A stretch of DNA of 64,000 nucleotides from Synchiropus splendidus (lineage: Eukaryota; Chordata; Actinopteri; Syngnathiformes; Callionymidae): the NCBI RefSeq assembly GCF_027744825.2, contig NC_071348.1:15657563-15721562 (forward strand). The letters are read 5' to 3'. The first letter of the stretch is position 1. The number at the start of each line of letters is the position of its first letter. Positions 57,661 to 64,000 of the stretch are shown one piece after another. A model generated the notes under the pieces. That model was not told the DNA's origin. It saw only the letters and a program-made list of their open reading frames with translations, and made no database searches. The position numbers and the translations under genes are program-made.

Positions 57661-60004
57661 GCGCGTCACGCGCCCAAATATGGAAATGAGCAAAGTGGGC
57701 GCCGCGTCACGGCAACAAATATGGTAATGAGCAAAGTGGGCGGCGCGTCACGCGACCAAATATTGTAATGAGCAAAGTAGGCGGTGCGTCACACAACCAA
57801 ATATGGTAATGAGCATAGTGGGCGGCGCGTGACGCGACCAAATATTGTAATGAGAAAAGCTGGCGGAGCGTCACACAACCAAATATGGTAATGGACAACG
57901 TGGGTGGCGCGTCACACGACCAAATTTGGCAATGAACAACATGGGCGGCGCGTCAAACAACCAAATATGGTAATGAAGAAAGTGGGTTGCGCGTCACGCG
58001 ACCAAATTTGGTAATGATCAACATGGGCGGTGAGTCACACAACCAAATATGCTCGTGAGAAAAGATGGCGGCAAAGGGGGCGGAGATTCACACGACGAAA
58101 TATGGCAATGTACAAAGAGGGTGGGGCGTCATGCGACCAAACATGGAAATGAGTAAAGGGGGCGGAGCGTGACACAACCAAATATGCCAATGAACACAGT
58201 GGGCGGCACGTCACGCGACGAAATATGGTGATAAACAAAGTGGGCGGCGCGTCACGCCAACAAATATGTTAATGAACAAAGTGGGCGGGGCGTCACGTCA
58301 ACAAATATTGTAATGAGCAAAGTAGGCGGTGTGTCACACAACCAAATATGGTAATGAACAACGTGGGCGGCGCGTCACACGACCAAATTTGGTAATGATC
58401 AACATGGTCGGCGCATCACACAACCAAATAGGGGAATGAACAAAGTGGGCCACGCGTCACGCGACCAAATATGGTAATGAGCAAAGTGGGCGGAGCATCA
58501 CACAACCAAATATGGTAATGAACAAATTGAGCGGCGCGTCACGTGACCAAATATGGTCGTGAGAAATGATGGTGGCAAAGTGGGCGGAGCTTCACACGAC
58601 GAAATATGGCAATGAACAAAGAGGGCGGGGCGTCACGCGGCCAAATATGGAAATGAGTAAAGTTTGCGGAGCATCACACAACGAAATATAGTAATGAACA
58701 AAGTGGGAGGGGCGTCACACTACCAAATTTGGTAATGATCATCATCGGCGGCGCGTCACTCAACCAAATATGGTATAGAGCAATGTGGGCGGCGAATCGC
58801 GCGACCAAATATTGTAATGAGTAAAGTAGGCGGAGCGTCACACAACCAAATATGGTAATGAACAACGTGTGCGGCACGTCACACGACCAAATTTGGTAAT
58901 GAACAACATGGGCGGCGAGTCACACAACCAAATATAATAATGAACAAAGAGGGCGGCGCGTCACGTGACCAAATATGGTGATGTACAAAGTGTGTCGCGC
59001 GTCACGTGACCTAATATTGTAATGAGTAAAGTAGGCGGAGCGTCACACAACCGAATATGGTATTGAACAACGTGGAAAGGGCGTCACACCACCAAATTTG
59101 GCAATGAACAACATGGGCGGCGCGTCACACAACCAAATATAGTAATGATCAAAGAGGGCGACGCGTCATGTCACCAAATATGGTAATGAACAAAGTGGGT
59201 TGCGCGTCACGCGACCAAATATGGTAGTGAGAATAGATGGCGGCAAAGTGGGTCGCGCGTCACGCGACCAAATATGGTAATGAGCATAGTGGGCGGCGCG
59301 TCACGCAACCAATTATTGTAATGAGCAAAGTAGGCGGAGCGTCACACAACCAAATATGGTAATGGACAACGTGGACGGCGCGTCACACGACCGAATTTGG
59401 TAATGAATAACATGGGAGGCGCGTCACACAACCAAATATAGTATTGAACAAAGTGGGTGGCGCGTCACGCGACCAAATATGGTAATGAGCAAAGTGGGCG
59501 GCGCGTCACACCAACAAATATGGTAATGAGCAAAGTTGGTGGCGTGTCACGCGACCAAATATTGTAATGAACAAAGTAGGCGGTGCGTCACACGACCAAA
59601 TTTGGTAATGATCAACATGGGCGGCGCGTCACACAACCAAATAGGGTAATGAACAAAGTGGGCCGCGCGTCACCCCACCAAATATGGTAATGAGAAAAGT
59701 GGGCGGTGCGTCACGCGACCAAATATTGTAATGAGCAAATTAGGCAGAGCGTCACACAACCAAATATGGTAATGAACAAAGTGGACGGCGCGTCACGCGA
59801 CCAAATATGGTAATGAACAAAGTGGGAGTCGCCTCACGCAACCAGATATGGTTATGCTCAAAGTGAACGGTGCGTTGAACGACCAAATAAGGTTATTCGC
59901 AAAGTGGGCGGCGCGTCACGCCACCAAATATGGTAAGGAACAAAGTGGGTGGCGCGTCACACACCCAAATATAGTAATGAATAAAGAGGGCGGCGCGTCA
60001 CGTG

Positions 60005-60073
60005 ACCAAATATGGTGATGTAGAAAGTGGGTCACGTGATGCGCGACCCACTTTGTACATCACCATATTTGGT
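60005..60073. repeat. Inverted repeat (29-bp arms) in satellite B
   Basis: The left arm 60005-60033 and right arm 60045-60073 are reverse complements with one mismatch, separated by 11 bases. This is the only place I found where satellite B units face opposite ways; everywhere else they are head to tail. It could form a hairpin. Confidence 0.9.
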
Positions 60074-60419
60074 ATTATTGTAATGAGTAAAGTAGGCGGA
60101 GCGTCACACAACCAAATATGGTATTGAACAACGTGGGCAGCGCGTCACATGACCAAATTTGCTAATGAACAACATGGGCGGCGCGTCACACAACCAAATA
60201 TAGTAATGATCAAAGAGGGCGGAGTGTCACGCCACCAAATATGGTAATGAGAAAAGTGGGCGGTGCGTCACGCGAACAAATATTGTAATGAGCAAATTAG
60301 GCAGAGCGTCACACAACCAAATATGGTAATGAACAAAGTGGACGCCGCGTCACGCGACCAAATATGGTAATGAACAAAGTGGGAGGCGTGTCACGTGACC
60401 AAATATGATGAAGAACAAA

Positions 60420-63275
60420 GTCGGCGGCACGTCACATGATCAAATATGGTAATGAACAAAGTGGGAGTCGCCTCACGCAACCAGATATGGTTATGAGCAA
60501 AGTGAACGGTGCGTTGAACCACCAAATAAGGTTATTCGCAAAGTGGGCGGCGCGTCACGCCACCAAATATGGTAAAGAACAAAGTGGGCGGCGCGTCACA
60601 CACCCAAATATAGTAATGAACAAAGAGGGCGGCGCGTCACGTGACCAAATATGGTGATGTAGAAAGTGGGTCGCGCGTCACGTGACCTAATATTGTAATG
60701 AGTAAAGTAGGCGGAGCGTCACACAACCAAATATGGTATTGAACAACGTGGGCAGCGCGTCACATGACCAAATTTGGTAATGAACAACATGGGCGGCGCG
60801 TCACACAACCAAATATAGTAATGATTAAAGAGGGCGACGCGTCACACGACCAAATATGGTAATGAACAAAGTGGGTCGCGCGTCACGCGACCAAACATGG
60901 TAGTGAGAATAGATGGCGGCAAAGTGGGTGGAGCGTCACGCGACCAAATATGGTAATGAGCATAGTGGGCGGCGCATCACGCGACCAATTTTGTAATGAG
61001 CAAAGTAGGCGGAGCGTCACACAACCAAATATGGTAATGGACAACGTGGACGGCGCGTCACACGACCGAATTTGGTAATGAATAACATGGGAGGCGCGTC
61101 ACACAACCAAATATGGTAATGAGCAAAGTGGGCGGCGCGTCACACCAACAAATATGGTAATGAGCAAAGTTGGTGGCGCGTCACGCGACCAAATATTGTA
61201 ATGAACAAAGTAGGCGGTGCGTCACACAACCAAATATGGTAATGAACAACGTGGGCGGTGCGTCACACGACCAAATTTGGTAATGATCAACATGGGCGGC
61301 GCGTCACGCCACCAAGTATGGTAATGAACAAAGTGGGCCGCGCGTCACGCCACCAAATATGGTAATGAGCAAAGTGGGCGGAGCGTCACCCCACCAAATA
61401 TGGTAATGAGAAAAGTGGGCGGTGCGTCACGCGAACAAATATTGTAATGAGCAAGTTAGGCAGAGCGTCACACAACCAAATATGATAATGAACAGAGTGG
61501 ACACCGCGTCACGCGACCAAATATGGTAATGAACAAAGTGGGAGGCGTGTCACGTGACCAAATATGATGAAGAACAAAGTCGGCGGCGCGTCACATGATC
61601 AAATATGGTAATGAACAAAGTGGGAGTCGCCTCACGCAACCAGATATGGTTATGAGCAAAGTGAACGGTGCGTTGAACCACCAAATAAGGTTATTCACAA
61701 AGTGGGCGGCGCGACACGCCACCAAATATGGTAAACAACAAAGTGGGCGGCGCGTCACACACCCAAATACAGTAATGAACAAAGAGGGCGGCGCGTCACG
61801 TGACCAAATATGGTGATGTAGAAAGTGGGTCGCGCGTCACGTGACCTAATATTGTAATGAGTAAAGTAGGCGGAGCGTCACACAACCAAATATGGTATTG
61901 AACAACGTGGGCAGCGCGTCACATGACCAAATTTGGTAATGATCAAAGAGGGCGACGCGTCACACGACCAAATATGGTAATGAACAACGTGGGTCGCGCG
62001 TCACGCGACCAAACATGGTAGTGAGAATAGATGGCGGCAAAGTGGGTGGCGCACCACGCGACCAAATATGGTAATGAGCATAGTGGGCGGCGCGTCACGC
62101 GACCAATTTTTGTAATGAGCAAAGTAGGCGGAGCGTCACACAACCAAATATGGTAATGGACCACGTGGGCGGCGCGTCACACGACCAAATTTGGTAATGA
62201 ATAACATGGGTGGCGCGTCACACAACCAAATATGATATTGAACAAAGTGGGTGGCGCGTCACGCGACCAAATATGGTAATGAGAAAAGTGGGCGGCGCGT
62301 CACGTGACCATATATGGTGATGTAGAAAGTGGGTCGCGCGTCACGTGACCTAATATTGTAATGAGTAAAGTAGGCGGAGCGTCACACAACCAAATATGGT
62401 ATTGAACAACGTGGGCAGCGCGTCACATGACCAAATTTGGTAATGAACAACATGGGCGGCGCGTCACACAACCAAATATAGTAATGATCAAAGAGGGCGT
62501 CGCGTCACGCGACCAAACATGGTAGTGAGAATAGATGGCGGCAAAGTGGGCGGCGCGTCACGCGACCAATTTTTGTAATGAACAAAGTAGGTGGAGCGTC
62601 ACACAACCAAATATGGTAATGGACAACGTGGGCGGCGCGTCACACGACCAAATTTGGTAATGAATAACATGGGTGGCGCGTCACACAACCAAATATGATA
62701 TTGAACAAAGTGGGTGGCGCGTCACTCGACCAGATATGGTAATGAGCAAAGTGGGCGGCGCGTCACACCAACAAATATGGTAATGAGCAAAGTTGGTAGC
62801 CCGTCACGTGACCAAATATTGTAATGAACAAAGTAGGCGGTGCGTCACACAACCAAATAGGGTAATGAACAAAGTGGGCCGCGCGTCACGCGACCAAATA
62901 TTGTAATGAGCAAATTAGGCAAAGCGTCACACAACCAAATATGGTAATGAACAAAGTGGACGCCGCGTCACACGACCAAATATGGTAATGAACAAAGTGG
63001 GAGGCGTGTCACGTGACCAAATATGATGAAGAACAAAGTCGGCGGCGCGTCACATGATCAAATATGGTAATGAACAAAGTGGGAGTCGCCTCACGCAACC
63101 AGATATGGTTATGAGCAAATTGAACGGTGCGTTGAACCACCAAATAAGGTTATTCGCAAAGTGGGCGGCGCGTCATGCCACCAAATATGGTAAAGAACAA
63201 AGTGGGCGGCGCGTCACACACCCAAATATAGTAATGAACAAAGAGGGCGGCGCGTCATGCGACCAAATATGGTAA
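60420..63275. repeat. Satellite B higher-order series with 1159-bp and 1459-bp spacing
   Basis: A characteristic series (gtcggcggc... then gggagtcgcctcacgcaacc, then gtgcgttgaaccaccaaat) appears at about 60420, 61579 and 63038 with nearly identical following monomers. The spacings are 1159 and 1459 bp, the second carrying additional monomers. Confidence 0.8.
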
Positions 63276-64000
63276 TGAACAAAGTGGGTCACGCGTCACG
63301 CAACCAAATAAGGTAATGAGCAAAGTGGGCGGCACGTCACGCCGACAAATATGGTTATGAGCAAAGTGGGCGGCGCGTCACGCGACCAAATATTGTAATG
63401 AGCAAAGTAGGCGGTGCGTCACACAACCAAATATGGTAATTAGCTAAGTGCGCAGTGCGTCATGGGACCAAATATTGTAATGATCAAAGTGGACTGCGCG
63501 TTGCACGACCAAACATGGTAATGCACAAAGTGAGGGCCGCATCACGTGACCAAATAATGTAATAAGCAAAGTGGGTGTCCCGTCACGCAACCAGATATGC
63601 TCATGAGCAAAGTGGGCGGCGCGTCACACAACCAAACATGGAAATGAGTAAAGTCGGCGGCAAAGTGGGCGTCGTATCACATTACCAAATATGGTAATGA
63701 GCAAAGTGGCCTGCAAAGTGGGGGCCACATCACGTGACCAAATGTGGTGAAAAGCAAAGTGGGCGTCGTGTCACGCGACCAAATATGGTAATGCGCAAAG
63801 TGGGGGGCGTGTCACGTGACAAAATATGGTAATGTGCAAAGTGGGCGGCAATGTGGGCAGCAATGTGATCGACCAAACATGGTTATGAACAAAGTGGCCG
63901 GCGCGTCACGCGACCAAATATGGTAATGAACAAAGTGGGCAGTGCGTCAGTCGGCCAAATATGGAAATGAGCCAAGTGGGTCGCAAAGTGGGCAGTGCGT

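Larger units (their letters stand above)
42314..64000. repeat. Satellite B: 41-bp GC-rich tandem repeat array
   Basis: More than 500 imperfect copies of a 41-bp unit run to the end of the window. Each unit has the landmarks gtaatgaacaaagtgggcgg, then cgcgtcac, then a variable dinucleotide, then gaccaaatatg. Monomer variants alternate (gcgtcacacaacc, gcgtcacgcgacc, acgtcacgtgacc). Interspersed are composite units with 12-bp expansions and a diverged form containing cagatatggttatgagc. Open frames on either strand are short, repetitive by-products of the 41-bp period. It is unrelated to satellite A. Confidence 0.96.

Noticed and set aside
42314..64000. Cys/Pro-rich repetitive minus-strand frames in satellite B (for example 42641-43072)
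   Set aside because: They are by-products of a 41-bp repeat and 12-bp in-frame expansions. No start context, no conserved end, and other copies are broken.
42314..64000. CRISPR-like array
   Set aside because: The period is regular, but the units are contiguous degenerate satellite monomers with no unique spacers and no cas genes, in a eukaryotic context.

Overview
The window reads as a heterochromatin-like block of a vertebrate genome, most likely a teleost fish. This rests on two very different tandem satellites, two CR1/L2-type non-LTR retrotransposons of the kind common in fish genomes (single endonuclease-RT ORF, short microsatellite tail), and a large endogenous retrovirus. No host cellular gene, tRNA or rRNA gene or CRISPR array was recognised.

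Layout: (1) 1-15600 is satellite A, a head-to-tail array of a 188-bp monomer with recently homogenised multi-monomer blocks between about 7.7 and 14.7 kb. (2) 15601-40880 is an endogenous retrovirus with two LTRs, inserted into satellite A with a clean 5-bp target duplication (AACGC). (3) 40881-42311 is the continuation of satellite A, more decayed. (4) From about 42314 to the end is satellite B, an unrelated GC-rich 41-bp repeat with 12-bp sub-repeat expansions, a multi-kb internal duplication and one isolated inverted repeat.

The retrovirus reads 5' LTR, an 18-nt primer binding site matching the 3' end of tRNA-Lys3, leader, gag, pro-pol, an accessory gene between pol and env, a very large env, a decayed small membrane-protein frame, a 3' accessory region, polypurine tract and 3' LTR. 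Its most striking part is the first gag-frame ORF (17288-18382), which looks like a macro (ADP-ribose-binding) domain followed by overlapping PTAP and PPAY late-budding motifs. The Gag lacks CCHC zinc knuckles, pol appears to have its own ATG overlapping the gag stop, and the env is long with an arginine-rich processing site near its start. The 3' accessory region has a Cys/His cluster and ends in an acidic, transactivator-like tail. These traits recall spumaviruses, but the tRNA-Lys3 primer site, the macro domain and the pol-env accessory gene do not fit a standard spumavirus. I regard it as a divergent, perhaps undescribed, fish retroviral lineage.

The provirus is defective: stops and frameshifts lie in gag, pol, env and the accessory genes. 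A 2476-bp tandem duplication inside gag has a second copy carrying two deletions and an antisense, decayed LINE (20514-23180). A second LINE (30464-33924) with an intact reading frame of about 967 codons sits inside env. The order of events is satellite A, then the retrovirus, then the gag duplication and the LINEs, the env LINE being probably the youngest.
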